A stretch of 64,000 bases of DNA, taken from Prinsepia uniflora. Lineage: Eukaryota > Streptophyta > Magnoliopsida > Rosales > Rosaceae. The position numbers and the translations under genes were made by a program. The stretch is taken from NCBI GenBank assembly GCA_032719365.1, contig CM064867.1, positions 44,293,651 through 44,357,650 on the forward strand, in the 5' to 3' direction. Below are positions 1 to 12,069 of this stretch, one piece after another (the stretch's first letter is position 1; each line of letters starts with the position of its first letter). Under the pieces are notes generated by a model, which saw only the letters and a list, made by a program, of their open reading frames with translations, was not told where the DNA came from and did not search any database.

Positions 1-875
1 ATCAAGGATTAAATTGAGATTAATCGGTCGATTGAGGTAAAATGACGATTTTTCCCTTGGAAGGGAAAAATGTTGACTGTTGACCCGGGAGGTTAATTGG
101 ATGTTGATCGAGGTTCATTACGTAGATCGAGGAATTATGAGTACGTAGACAGAGGAATTATGAGTACGTAGACAGGCGGCACGTAATTCAATGAGATTTT
201 ACGATTGAACAGAATTTGAGAAGTTGACTTTTGGTTGTTTAGAAATGGGACCCAAAATATATGGGCTGGTCCATAGGATGAGTGACAAGAGCCACTTACC
301 GTATGGTCCATACCTCTACAAACACCTTTCTCTCTTGTTCAAACTCATCTGAAACCCACCCACCATTTTATACATCATCCTCGCCTATCTAGCTTCTGCA
401 TAAGGGAGAGAGTGAGGCTTAGTGGCTGTGAGAGATGAGACTGACGGTGGTAGATGGCGGAGCCATGAAGGCTACTTGGAAACCTTGGAAAACAAGTAAA
501 CCCGTGAGCCCGTTTATGTTGGATTTTGATTTTTGAAGTTCGGACATTTGGAACACAGTTCTGAAGCTTGGTATGTATTGAGTTCGTACGAGTTCATAGG
601 GACCAAAATAGACGAAAATGGATGATTGGATTAGCTCTAGGAGTGGTTCGAACATTGTTCGTGAAGATTGAAGTTTGGCTAGGCAATTTCAAGTTTGTTT
701 CTTGGATTTAAGCTCGTAGATTCATTTCTGAGTGAGAGGTGCTCAGTTTGGTGAAATAATATAGAGAAATGGTGGAGATTTGAGAGGGAACGAACTGGGT
801 CTGCCATACGGGTCGAATGACCCTTTACAATGAATCGGGTTGACCCGGTTGGAGGTTGATGATGATGATGTGGCG
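1..875 (+). mobile_element. LTR-D fragment, cut at window start
   Basis: This stretch aligns by eye with the front part of the plus-strand LTR at 53649-55908: the same reduced-C opening, the GTAGATCGAG blocks, the GTAGACAGGCGGCACG motif and a degraded copy of the LTR palindrome near 275-300. It continues to the block ending GATGATGATGTGGC and then stops where the minus LTR-A element begins at 876. The LTR start lies left of the window. It has no coding capacity. Short reading frames here carry no recognisable motif. Confidence 0.7.
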
Positions 876-926
876 TGACATGACCCATCCCAATCCCCTC
901 GGGATTAATACGGGATGTACCATGCT

Positions 927-947
927 TCCGTCTGACACGAAGTGTCA
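927..947 (-). other. U5 hairpin of LTR-A
   Basis: GTCTGACAC and GTGTCAGAC flank a 3-base loop, giving a 9-bp perfect stem. The same hairpin sits about 50-70 bp from the 3' end of the plus LTR-A copies at 17404-17424 and, with a mismatch, 38877-38897. Position suggests U5 or poly(A)-region RNA structure, but that role is inferred. Confidence 0.5.
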
Positions 948-1691
948 GACAAGGGATAACTCAAAACCTAAGCCCGTTCAGGGCTTCCAGAGTGTGCCAG
1001 GATCAGTGGAGGAGTGTGATGTCTCTGTCCCCGCTACAACCTGTATCCGCGATCAACCTGAAGGGTATTAAAATAATTAAAACTATGAGTGGATGAAAAT
1101 AAATAATTTAATCTAAACTCATTTCCCAAAGAAGACATTTATGCCCTTCCCTAAAAAGCTTGCATGCATTCGAAAACCAGTAATAAAATCATTTGCTTAA
1201 ATAAATCATTAGGGCCTTAGCCCAACATCATAAACCAAAGTATGTTGGAACTTAGCCCAAAACCAATCACGTGGGGACTCAGCCCATGTGGGGACTCAAC
1301 CCAAAACCAATCATGTGGGGACTTAGCCCAAAACCATTAATATCGAATAACCATTTTATCGAAATACAATTTAACCAATCCTTGGCATCCCTCATGCCCA
1401 ATCAATACCATTGTCACGATTTCCAAGCCATGCGTGCTCCTCGGGGTCTCAATCCCGAGTCTCCTTAGGGTCCACCCGGTCAATGACTTACAGATCAATG
1501 ACCCTCCTTGTGGGGCCTTGTCCATAATTTTACTACTGATCCTGAGCTGCACCTCGGGCAACCCCTCTCAGGTAGTACGCCATGATTGCTCCAGGATACT
1601 ACGAGATGTCTGGAGGAGACAATCCACACATAAGGATAGTATACGGAAAACATTTCATAAATCATATGAAACCGCTCAAAGGGACCTATGC

Positions 1692-4612
1692 TGTCAGGAC
1701 CCACCCCGGTTTCACCCCGAAAACCGAGGTAAATCCTGCTCCCGTCTGACACCACGACACAACACCAAAGTAAACCACTAAACTACACAGTTAGACGCAG
1801 GAGGAAATTTAAACATCTCGAAGTCAAAGTTTTACAGAGCATAGTACCAAATACAAAAGAAAGAAAACCGATGAACAGTACACGCACACGGAAAACTTAA
1901 AACACTCTGGGGTCGCTCTCGAGTACGCTATGCCTCAGACGCTGCCTCGACGCCGAAACCCCGCTCTAGCTCCACGACCTGGAGGGCAGTTTAAAAACAG
2001 AAGGTGTGAGTGGACCATAAATAAGAAAAGAATTTCCGAAAACCATTTCATAATAAAACCAGGGTTTTATCCCTCCGTTTTGAAAACACACATGCATAAC
2101 CCATTAGATGAAAACAGTTATAAATCACATAAGGATCATCATAAAAACAGAATTTAAACCAGTTATAGAAATCACGTCGTACACATCATAAAACCAGATC
2201 ATAAAGCATAAATCTCAGGCAATCATTATCCGATCAAACCTACTGGACCTATCCGAGTCTTTAAACTCCCGAGTCTTTAAACTCAATCCAGGCCTCAATA
2301 ATATCCGAGTCTTTAAACTCTCGAGTCTTTAAACTCAACAGGCCTACGGGGGAAATATAAACATATCCGAGTCGTTAAACTCCCGAGTCTTTAAACTCAA
2401 TCTGGGCCCTCCCCCGTCAAATATAATCCGGGTCTTTAAACCTAATAACCAGATCCAGCAAATCCAATCCAAACCGTTTGAAAACCATTTTGAAATTCAT
2501 ATACAAACCCGAATACGAAATCACCGGTCCGATGCCCTTCCGGCATCCAAAACCGTCATTCCGAACCCAAATCCGGAATTCCACTTTTCAACTTTAAAAC
2601 CAAATTCCGTTTTCCGAAATCCGATTCTAAAACCGAAAACTTTGATCATCAAATCATGTCTCAAAGCCATTTATAATCATTAAAACCAATTATAATTTAA
2701 AATTCCGAAATCATAGCATCCAAATCAGAAATCACGCCTTTCTCGTAAAACGTGCTGAAAACCGTATTTCCTCGAAAAACGTGCAATAATGTAAAACCAA
2801 CATCACATATTCAATAATCATGGAATCTCATGTAAAACCATAAAACATGTAATTAAAACAAGTAATTAAAACAAGGAATCTCATGGAATCTCAAGTATTT
2901 CCACTCACAGTACCGAGCCCTCAATCGCGTCCCGAACGTCCTGTACGTTCTTGAGCTTCCTCGGGAAATCTCGAACCTGTCAACCATCACCCAAGGACAT
3001 TACTAACACATCTACGAAGGTCCACCTCATTTTCCCCAAAAATCCACGGGTCCTAAACGTAACGAACCAGAACCCTAAACATTCACCTTCGCGGAACTAA
3101 CCTCAAACGATGTCTGATTAACCCGAAACCTATTCCAATGGACTCGTCACAACACCTAGACCAAAAACCATGTTGATTGTTTTCCCAAACACCGCCGCAC
3201 GCGCCCCCACGTGCCATCCAAAGTGGCTGCGCGTGGGCTTCAAGCGCCTGCTACAGTGTCATCGTCAACCTCAGTCTCAACGGCCCAGACCGGTCCAGCC
3301 AACCCGAACTAGCGTGACCGGTTCTCCACCAACCCTCCACCGTTTTCCTCCTTTTTTTCACCATTTTCATCGTCCAATCCTAAGCTACCCATTCCCCTAC
3401 TCCAAACACCTCGACACCGTCCCTAACCCTTCGACTCGAGCTCGAAACCAAAACCCAAACTGTCCCCTGTTTCACACTCTGGCCAACCAGGTAACCCCCC
3501 GTCACAAAAACCGCCTTAGAAGACTCCTAGGACCTCCCTGAGTCTCACCTAACTCACCAAAAACCTCGACTCACACTCAAAACCCAGGACTTTAGTTTAG
3601 AATTCGACGGCAAAACAGGGCAATTGAAAGAGGATGAGGAATTACCTGTACACCGACCACCGTCGTGAGCTCAGTCGTGAGAACACGACTCCTCCAGTCC
3701 ACCTCCGTCCTCTGGACACCTCCACCAGCCTCAATTGGTCCTTCACACGGCAGCACCACCACTCGAACTCCTCTCTGTTTTTCTGGTTTCCCCGTGATCT
3801 CACACCTCGCACACACACTCACACCTCACCTCCCAACCTTCTCATTGTCTCCCTCTCAATCTCTGATCACTCCTCACTCACCAAACACACCAACACTCAC
3901 GATCAACGTCCAACTCCCCTCAATTTTCTCTCAATCTCTCCGTCTCTGTTCTCTCTTCTTCGAACACACACACACACACGGCACACACGAACACTCAGCC
4001 CCAAATAATTGGACCGTGCACCCTAGAAGCCTCTAGCCAAGCCCCACGTGTCACAATCCTCCCCATTCTCTCACAAATGTCCCAATCTCAACCGTCCACT
4101 TATCCCAATCTGTTGCACAATCCCCAATGTGTAGAAGACCAAAATACCCTTCTTTGAACCCAAAATTACAATACTGCCACTACCTTCCTAGACCCGTAAC
4201 TCACACATCCTAACTCCGATGAATACGTACCGCCTGTCATCGAACTCAGGACGACGAGATCTACCGAACGGTCCTAGGTCAACGTGTAAAAACCCAGTCA
4301 TATCAAAAGTCAACTTTTCCCCCTATTTTAGCCAAATTACGAAAGTGCCCTCAACCTTCCGAACATCATATCTTCCTCCTCGAATGTCGGAATCGGGCGT
4401 GCCACCTGTCTACGGATTCGTGACGTCCCGAACTACGTCACGGTCAAAGTCCATTTGACCGCCCGAACTCAAAGTCAACATTTTGCCCGAACTAGGGGCA
4501 AAATCGTCATTCTACGCTACCAGACCTATCGTAACCGACTAACCACCAATTAAGCTCACTAATCTCATCTTAAACACGGTATTAACCCTAATTCCCGGGA
4601 CGGGTCGTTACA
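1692..4612 (-). mobile_element. Solo LTR-E, TSD TATGC
   Basis: On the plus strand the element begins TGTCAGGACCCACC and ends GACGGGTCGTTACA. It is flanked on both sides by TATGC (1687-1691 and 4613-4617), the 5-bp duplication expected of Ty3/gypsy integration. No interior or second LTR is present, so this is a solo LTR left by LTR-LTR recombination. It is 2921 bp long. It matches the plus-strand solo LTR 59926-62172 at both ends, including a CA/TG microsatellite (near 3966) and the run of GAGTCTTTAAACTC units (2248-2440). The host is the LTR-A 3' LTR, so this insertion is younger than that element. Confidence 0.93.
2248..2445 (-). repeat. Tandem GAGTTTAAAGACTC units in LTR-E
   Basis: About eight copies of a 14-base unit, CGAGTCTTTAAACTC on this strand, come singly or in pairs, with spacers containing CAGGCCT and CCCCGT. 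One unit is GGGTCTTTAAACC, changing both members of a stem pair together. The equivalent array on the other strand is at 61398-61605. Confidence 0.8.
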
Positions 4613-6497
4613 TATGCCCAGGATTTCCATAAAACCATTGTAAATCCACAAATAGGTCTCGTGCCCAAAGTATAACTTTCATAAACAATTTCCACAAATC
4701 CAATTTCCAAATTCAAGGGACTCAGCCCGAAATTCCATTTCATAAACCAACTGGACCTCAAACCCGATCATGTAAGTCAACTGGGCCTTTGGCCTAATGT
4801 CTCATTAAATCAAATGGACATTAAGTTCGATAGTTTGTAAATCAATTGGGTCTTATGCCCAGTTCCATCATTCCAAATCTGAAGTCCTACCATTGAACCA
4901 TTATTAAAATTACAATCACATAGAAATACAGTATAAAATCGTAAACTTCGGAATACGTGCAAATACGTGAATACTAAACACCACAATCAAATCCTTCATA
5001 AACCACATATTTAAAACACATAGAATAGTTATGCATGCATCAATTAGATATCAATGTCCACTCACAGACCGTCCTAGCTGTCTCCTCGATACACGTGCCA
5101 TAAGCCTTTCGAGGCGATATAACCATCACCAGAACATCCAGAGCTGTTCAAATCACACCCGAAGATCACTAATCAACTATACTATTCTATAGGATACACC
5201 CCCAAAATTCCCAAAAAAATCAACATGTCTCGTCTACGTTTCCCGAGGTAAAAAACCTCGATTTGACCAACGTAACTATCTCAAATCGACCCGATACCAC
5301 CACCATTGGATCCAAATCATTAAAACCTTTAAAATGACACGTGGCCTACCTCACAATTCGAGCCCATGCGCCCCACGCGCCTAGTAAAGTCAACGCTAAC
5401 TTTTGGCAGTGCTACATGTAGAGCTCCCATTGGTCCCCTATCTGACATGATGATGTCACTCTGATGACAACATCGCCGACGTCATCACGTCATTCCTGTC
5501 CTTCGATGAGTCCTACAAACGGGTCACATAGGAGCCGCGACCTGACCCGGCCGGTTCTTCACCATCTGACCACAAAACTCCTCCCCGTTTCTTCCTACAG
5601 CTTCGTCTCATCAACAAAAAATGGATCTATCTATTCAAAACCATGAAAAACTAACTGAAAACTCACCTCCAACGATGAACAGTGGCCGCCATATTCCTCC
5701 TCCTTTTGCAACCGTCTTCGACCACCACTACATTCGAAACCAGTTCCGACAAGGTCGTACGAACACCAAAAACATGTTAGAATCGACCAACGCCTTCAAC
5801 AAACGTCCAAAGTTCATTTTCCAATTTTGGATCAAAATGGGTTTCGGGTTACTTGGGTTCTAGGTTTCCTGCGCCGTCCACGGCGGTCCTGCCGTCTCCG
5901 TTGTCCCCTCTGTCTCTTTGTCACTCTCAGTCCCTCACCCTCTCTTTAGTCTCAGCTGAAGGTAATGGAGTGAAGGTGGAATTAATGGTGGGGTGGGTGT
6001 TCAGGTTTTGAAGAAGAAAATATGAAAATAGATGAGAAATGAAGATGATGAGTGAAAATAGAATATTAAAATAACATTAACCAACCAATGGATATAGATC
6101 CCCAATTTGGGGACACCCACCAATGGGATGAGTGACACTTGCCACTCATCCAAGGGCCCCACATTGGTTAATCAACCAATCAGATTTTAGGATTATTTAA
6201 CTCGAATCCCGAGAGGTTAATTAAACCGATTTCGATCCCGTGACCATAACATTCCCGTTCGACTTTCGATTTCGACGAGCCGCCTGTCCACGGACTCGTG
6301 ACGTCCCGATCAATGTCACTGTCATTGGTCCTTCTACGTTTGACTCCTCGGGTCAAAAGTCAATATTTTTCCCAATTTCATGGGGAAAATGATCATTTCA
6401 CCCCTTCCGTTTGAATTCTCTCGACTAATCGCCGATTAGTCACGTTAATTCATAATTAATTAATATTTAATCCCGATATTCGGGATGGGTCGTTACA

Positions 6498-6512
6498 ACC
6501 TTCCCCCTTAAA
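6498..6512 (-). other. Polypurine tract of the minus LTR-A element
   Basis: On the minus strand a purine run AAGGGGGAAGGT ends immediately before the LTR start TGTAACG. This is where plus-strand DNA priming would occur during reverse transcription. Just upstream is the conserved-looking tail TTTCGAGGATAAAATT, a decayed version of the FEDE-type 3' end common in Tekay-like elements. Confidence 0.75.
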
Positions 6513-8253
6513 CAAATTTTATCCTCGAAATTTTAATTAATCCTATAACATCGCACTCAGCCAGCACTCACGGCTCCATGGTCACCATTCGAGTCACCAA
6601 CACAACCCTGACCCACTCTTAAGTCATACTAAGGTATCTCGTACCAAATCTCCCTCATCCATCCATGCTGACGTTAGTGAGAGTCATAACTCATTGCACT
6701 TGTGGAGACACAATCCACGTCTCACTCACCTGGGAACTTGCAGTAAAGATTTCTTACCCTAAATTTCAATAGACATTAAAATCTGTTCGATAGATCCCCT
6801 AACGGTGAAATGAATCTCACTCGACCAGTGTGTAACTGGACCCCTTTGAATACCTGCCCAGTAGTGATAACACATCTCTGCTCTAGGGTTCCACTAGCCA
6901 TCCACGGCTCTGATCACCTACTCCTACAATTACTGAACCCATAAAAATCACTCTGACCCAGCGCACAGTATTCAATGTCTAATCCACGTTCTCAACCAAT
7001 CCAATGATATCAGAACTAAGCGGATTACCAACACGTTAATCAACATACCACTGGTAAATCATATATACCGTCACCAGGCACCACTCAGGCCTGCTTTAGA
7101 ATTAGTCTTCGCACAACGTACCCAGTACGTACATCCTTCCACCAACCAGTCCACTGCATAGCTCGTAGTCAATCACGCTCCAATTCTGGAGTCTATATGT
7201 CTAATCCCGTGTAAGACAGACCATACACTCCAATTTTGTGTCCATTCCGAGTCTCCTGGTCCCCTGACCAGCATCTAAACTTCTACTCCCAATCACGTCA
7301 TCCAATACGTACCAATCCAAAGTATCCAATTTCACCCATGTCTATCGAGATGTACCAACTGTGATCCTACTGGATACCTGCTCATTCGATTACCCTATCA
7401 TACAAGATCGACTTCATAAGGAAGACAATCCCCACAATAAATCTCAGTTACGGCGATAGCCTCCGCCTGACAGTCACTGACACTTCCAGTTTAAATGAGT
7501 AAATCCAAGATCCATACTAATCCACTTATCCAAGCCAGATCGTATACTCACTTAACATATCAAAGACAATGACAACAAAATTCATCGTACGTGAATGCAA
7601 CCACAACTCCACTACAATCACCCTATCTGGTGCCACCAAGCACCATCTACTAAAGAGCAAGAAATGAGAAGTCACCCTCAGTGACTTTGGAATATCCATC
7701 ACCAGTGTGGAATATCCATCATCGTCTCAATCACATCTGTTATCTCAATCATGGTTGGGTTAGAGTCCCAACACATCTCATCCACTGCTGGATCCCATCC
7801 AGTCCATCTCTATTATATCCGTCATCTCGACTCTACTCCTAAGAATCAACACTAATCGACGAATCCTCATCGCCGGATCACCACCGAACACAAGCACATC
7901 ACGACTAAGTCACATCCTCAGCTCGTGGCTCATCGTCTCCTATCGTCATCGCAATCACTTTGCATGCGAAACAATCCAAACTTGAATCTCTTCCCACACT
8001 GAACAATAACCACGTACCTCTGCTCAGGTTTGAAGAACTTCGTCTCCCTCAACTTACCAATTCTAGGTACAATCACCCCGAAAATTCATACAAGAAAATG
8101 AATGTTCCTTGGACGTCCCCCGATTCTCAACAACCACAAGTACATCCATCTTTGATAGTAGTGGCTGCCACAATCTCATGCCGACCTACCCACCAGACAT
8201 CGCTATCGAGACTCCGCATCCAAGCATCAGCGCTACTAATCGGTCTACCCCGA
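6498..8253 (-). mobile_element. Non-coding interior of the minus LTR-A element, part 1
   Basis: This is the 3' portion of the element interior, read on the minus strand after its LTR. I find no gag, protease, RT or integrase motif in any frame. The reading frames present are short and proline or serine rich without family features. It resembles the non-coding interior of the complete LARD at 38949-40641 in position and general composition. The interior continues at 11639 beyond a solo LTR. Confidence 0.6.
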
Positions 8254-11200
8254 TGACAGGACCGCCCCCGAAAAGGGCATTGTTACCGTGCCCGGTCCTG
8301 CTCCCGTCAGGCAAGACGATCGAAATCCCCAAGTTACCCTCAGTACGTGCCAGACCAGGGATAGCCACACGTGCCTACTCATGCCTCCGCCTCACGATCA
8401 GCCTCGATTAACGCGCCACAATCTGGAGGGTCAATAAAAACCAAAAGGTGTGAGTGGAAAAAAATAAATCAGTTTATAAAACAGTTACGGAAAGACATTT
8501 TACCCTCCACGTACAACCAATGCATGCATACAAAAATCGTTTCGCAATCCGTTACATTTTCAACATAAGAAATCCATATATAAAAATCGAAAACATTTTC
8601 CTTTTCTTAACCTTCGGGTCTTAGCCCGCAATCATAAACACAGGGCCTCAGCCCAAAACCACGAAATCAAAATCCAAGGATACAACATAAACCAAATCCA
8701 TCGACCATATAAACCGGGCCACTGCCCAACACATCCGAACATCATAGAATATCAATGAATCACAATCAATCGGTTTGCTGGATATCAAGTGCGCCCGAGT
8801 CTTTAAACTCAAAATCATGCACATAAACAGGACTTCCCGGGATTTCAACGAGTCTTTAAACTCAAAACATAATCAACAGGCCTCGGGGGTATCATAGTAT
8901 CCGAGTCTTTAAACTCACGAGTCTTTAAACTCAATCCGGGTCTTTAAACCCAATTTCGGGCCCGCCCCCGTCATCAATTAACCGAGTCTTTAAACTCAAA
9001 ACGTGCTCCAGCAATAGCACCCGGGTCTTAAACCCAAAACAGTTTTCAATCACAATAACTCGGGATCCATCGTGATCCAAATTCCAAATCCAATCCGAAA
9101 ACATATTTTTGTCGTAACAGGACTCACGTCCTAATTTCCACTTTCAAACCCCCAAATCTTACTTCACAAAACATAATCAAATCATCATTAAACACGAGGC
9201 ACGTAAAATCATACCAAATCACTTTATTAAATCCTTTTCCATTCCCGACTTCGAATTCGCAATAATGATTCCGTAAGCCAGCATCCGGAAGCATCATCCC
9301 AAACACAAACCAAGAATCCGTTTTCAAACTTCCGAAAACCGAAATCTCGTTATTCAAAATTACTTTTATGCCCCGAGCACCAAGCCCGAAATCACCTTTT
9401 TTAAAATCCATTTTAAATCCTTGAAAACACCTCATATTTCAAATCACAAGGTCAAGTCATCAAAACCAGAATCATAATCACCAAAATCACGGTCCAATCA
9501 AAACATACTCAAAATCTCGTAAAACGTGCAAAACCGTGACATTCTCGAAATACGTGTCAAAACCATAAACCATACTCACACAATGAAAACCATACGGGAA
9601 ACCATAATCTCGAAATACGTGCAATTTCGTGTGCGTATCAGAAATACGTATAAATACGGAAATCGAAATTAATCACAATTCGTAGTCAAAATCATAGAAA
9701 TTATAGAAATATTTATGCATGCATTAAATTTTGAAAGCAACGTCCACTCACACACCGTTCTTAAGGCCCGGTTTCGCGCCGCACGCGTTCGCGTAATATC
9801 CGGCATTTTCTAGAAGCTCGAATCCTGTCCAAAATCACTTCTCATGGTTACTAAGGCCTCAATTAACAACATACTAATTTCCCATAATTTTCCGGGAACT
9901 AATCGGTACTTAAAAAAGTAACGTAAACCTTCGGACCCTCGAAACGACATCGAGACGGTGTCCAATAATTTCGAAACCAACGCTAAAATGTTCGTTACAT
10001 GGTATAGGATAAAAGTCGTTTTGAACTCACCTTGAAAAACTGTCCCACGCGCCGTCACGCGCCGCCGTGAGTGGCTGCGCGTGACACCCACGCGCCAGCT
10101 ACAGTGCCAGCTACAGTCGTCGTCCCGACCCGACTGTCTGGTAAATGGGTCCGGTTGGCCCGCGGCGTGACCCGGCTGGGAATCCGTCAATTTCAACCTA
10201 AATGTATCAATTCAAACGTTTAATAGGATCGCCAAGTATCTAATTTGGGTTCTGTGATCTCCAATCTATGACGTCTTACCTTAACCATGGCGATTCGAAG
10301 TCGAAACTTCGAAGAACAGAAGTTCACTAATCAACCCTCAATCTCGACCAACTCGATTCCTTACTTGAAATTGATCCACTCAGTAGTTTCGTAGGATCCC
10401 TGAGAGCAGAACTCCAAGTTCAATTGCAAGATTCAAGCCCTCCAACCGTCTGAACCCCAGCTCGACCCTTGTCTAGAAACTGAACTCCAGTTCGGGGTCA
10501 AAACACGACCAATTTCCTTTTATTTTTGCGGGGTTGCAGTCGACACAAGCTCAGGAAGCTGTATTTGATCTCTATTTTAGCCCTCTCATCTCACAGATTA
10601 AATTTTGATTTTTCCCACCATTTTCTTCGGTTTTTCCCAACTTAGTTTCTCTCTGGTTTTTTCCTCAGTTATTCCTCCTCGAACTAACTTCTCAATTCAC
10701 TCTCCCCTCTCTATGTTTAACCTGTCCTTCACAGCAGGCCAAGGGAAACTTAGTCCCACTCTGCTCTCTGTTTCCCGCAAAGGACCCAAAACCAATTCAC
10801 AAGGCACCCGGCTCTGTTCAGTTCAAAACCACCCCAGTTCATGTCCCAATTCCACCACACTCTTGCCTGCTCGAGCACTGATCAGGCCACTCACTGCATA
10901 AACAAACCCAGTGCTCCAATTCCAACCTCACCCGTGCACTCTCCCAAACTTCTGGACACTGCTCAGTTTTTATTTTTCAATTCCACGTCCAGCATAGCAT
11001 CCTGCCGTCCCAGGCATGTTGGCCTCCCACTCAGCCCCAATTACATAAACAAAACTCCCACACGAAGCCCAAGCATTATGCTCCATAAACAATTCCACCC
11101 GTCCACCCGTGCTCTGTTTTTCTGAGAAGGAAACAGCACCATACACGGCTGTCCCAAGAACATAGCCAAAATTACCATTTTACCCTCAAGTGACAAATGA

Positions 11201-11633
11201 CCAAAATGCCCCTCTATCATTTCAGGCCCGTAACTTGGTCATTCTGACTCCGATTAACGCGTGCTGCCCGTCTACGGACTCAGGGCATCGAGACCTCCCT
11301 AACGGTCCTCGGTCCTCAGCCATCGGACCTCCCGGTCAAAAAGTCAACATTTTCCCCCCTTTTCATCCAAATTACGAAAATGCCCTCGGACTTCCGAACG
11401 TCAGAACCAAACATGCCACCTGCATATGGACTCGTGACGTCCCAAACTACGTCACGGTCATCGGTCAAGGTCCATTTGACTGCCCGAATTAAAAGACAAC
11501 GTTTTACCCACGACTAGGGGCAAAACGGTCATTTTGCATCGTTTATTCGATTTCGCCCAACTAATCACCGATTGACCCCATTAATCATGATTAGTTATTA
11601 ATCTAATCCTGGATTCCGGGACGAGTCGTTACA
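8254..11633 (-). mobile_element. Solo LTR-B, TSD CCCGA
   Basis: It starts TGACAGGACCGCCCCCG and ends GACGAGTCGTTACA on the plus strand. CCCGA flanks it at 8249-8253 and 11634-11638, so it is a solo LTR of about 3380 bp inserted in the LTR-A element interior. Its 3' end (minus strand) matches the LTR-B end at 58998 that is followed by a Met-tRNA primer site. Inside are the bracket arms (about 8450 and 9740) with a GAGTCTTTAAACTC array between them (8790-9035). No coding content is visible. Confidence 0.92.
8790..9035 (-). repeat. Hairpin-type tandem units in LTR-B
   Basis: There are at least five GAGTCTTTAAACTC units and two GGGTCTTNAACCC variants, mixed with GGGCCTCAGCCC-like units upstream (8610-8660). 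The stem letters change in pairs, GAGT/ACTC against GGGT/ACCC. Confidence 0.75.
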
Positions 11634-12069
11634 CCCGAGATCCTAAATATCATTTCATAACGGTACTCATGAATCAGATTCCATCTTCTCACTTAGTGTC
11701 AAACTAATCAATCTCTGTAGTCTTAGTAGACTCAACTAGACACAACCAAAGTCGTCCACTAGGTCATCCATGACCTCAGTTGCTCTCTGCAGTATAATCT
11801 CCAATCCGACCTGACCTGACATTACTGTTGAACGGTCACAATTCCGGACTATAGTCATATACAACCCTACTAGTTAATCCAGATTTTTCTAGATCATCAA
11901 TCACAAACTAGGGTTACCCACTAAGGTCATCTACTAACTCCGTTGTACTCATATTCTCCAAACTATCAATCACTACTAGGGTTCGAGGAACCTAGCTGCT
12001 CTCAGTAGCACCATTATCCTGACATGACAGACTAACGGTCCCATACTGTAATCTCGTCATATCCAACAC
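11634..12069 (-). mobile_element. Non-coding interior of the minus LTR-A element, part 2
   Basis: This is interior sequence between two solo LTR insertions. It holds repeated motifs such as CTACTAGGGTT and GGTCATCCATGACCTCAG but no protein-coding similarity that I recognise. The last five bases (AACAC) are the target duplication of the following solo LTR. Confidence 0.55.

Larger units (their letters stand above)
876..6497 (-). mobile_element. 3' LTR of a minus-strand LTR-A element, split by a solo LTR
   Basis: Read on the minus strand the LTR starts at 6497 with TGTAACGACCCATCCC and ends near 876 with a mutated TGTCA. The solo LTR 1692-4612 and its 5-bp duplication split it. Removing them leaves about 2.7 kb, close to the 2763-bp LTRs of the complete element at 36186-43404. 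A polypurine tract follows at 6498 (minus strand), which identifies this as the 3' LTR. It contains a U5-like hairpin (927-947), half of the GTGAGTGGA bracket (1083) and the other half (about 5055), and tandem GGGnCTnAGCCC-type units at 1205-1340 and 4730-4880. It is non-coding. Confidence 0.8.

Noticed and set aside
856..1071. Frame beginning with five Met codons
   Set aside because: It spans the junction of an LTR-D fragment and a minus LTR-A. The Met run is a GATGATG repeat read in one frame.
3170..3541. 123-codon plus-strand reading frame rich in Pro, His and Arg
   Set aside because: It lies inside a non-coding solo LTR-E. No domain, and not kept in the homologous LTR at 59926.
9810..10196. 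128-codon minus-strand reading frame
   Set aside because: Inside solo LTR-B, sense to the LTR but without a recognisable domain or a conserved start in the other LTR-B copies.
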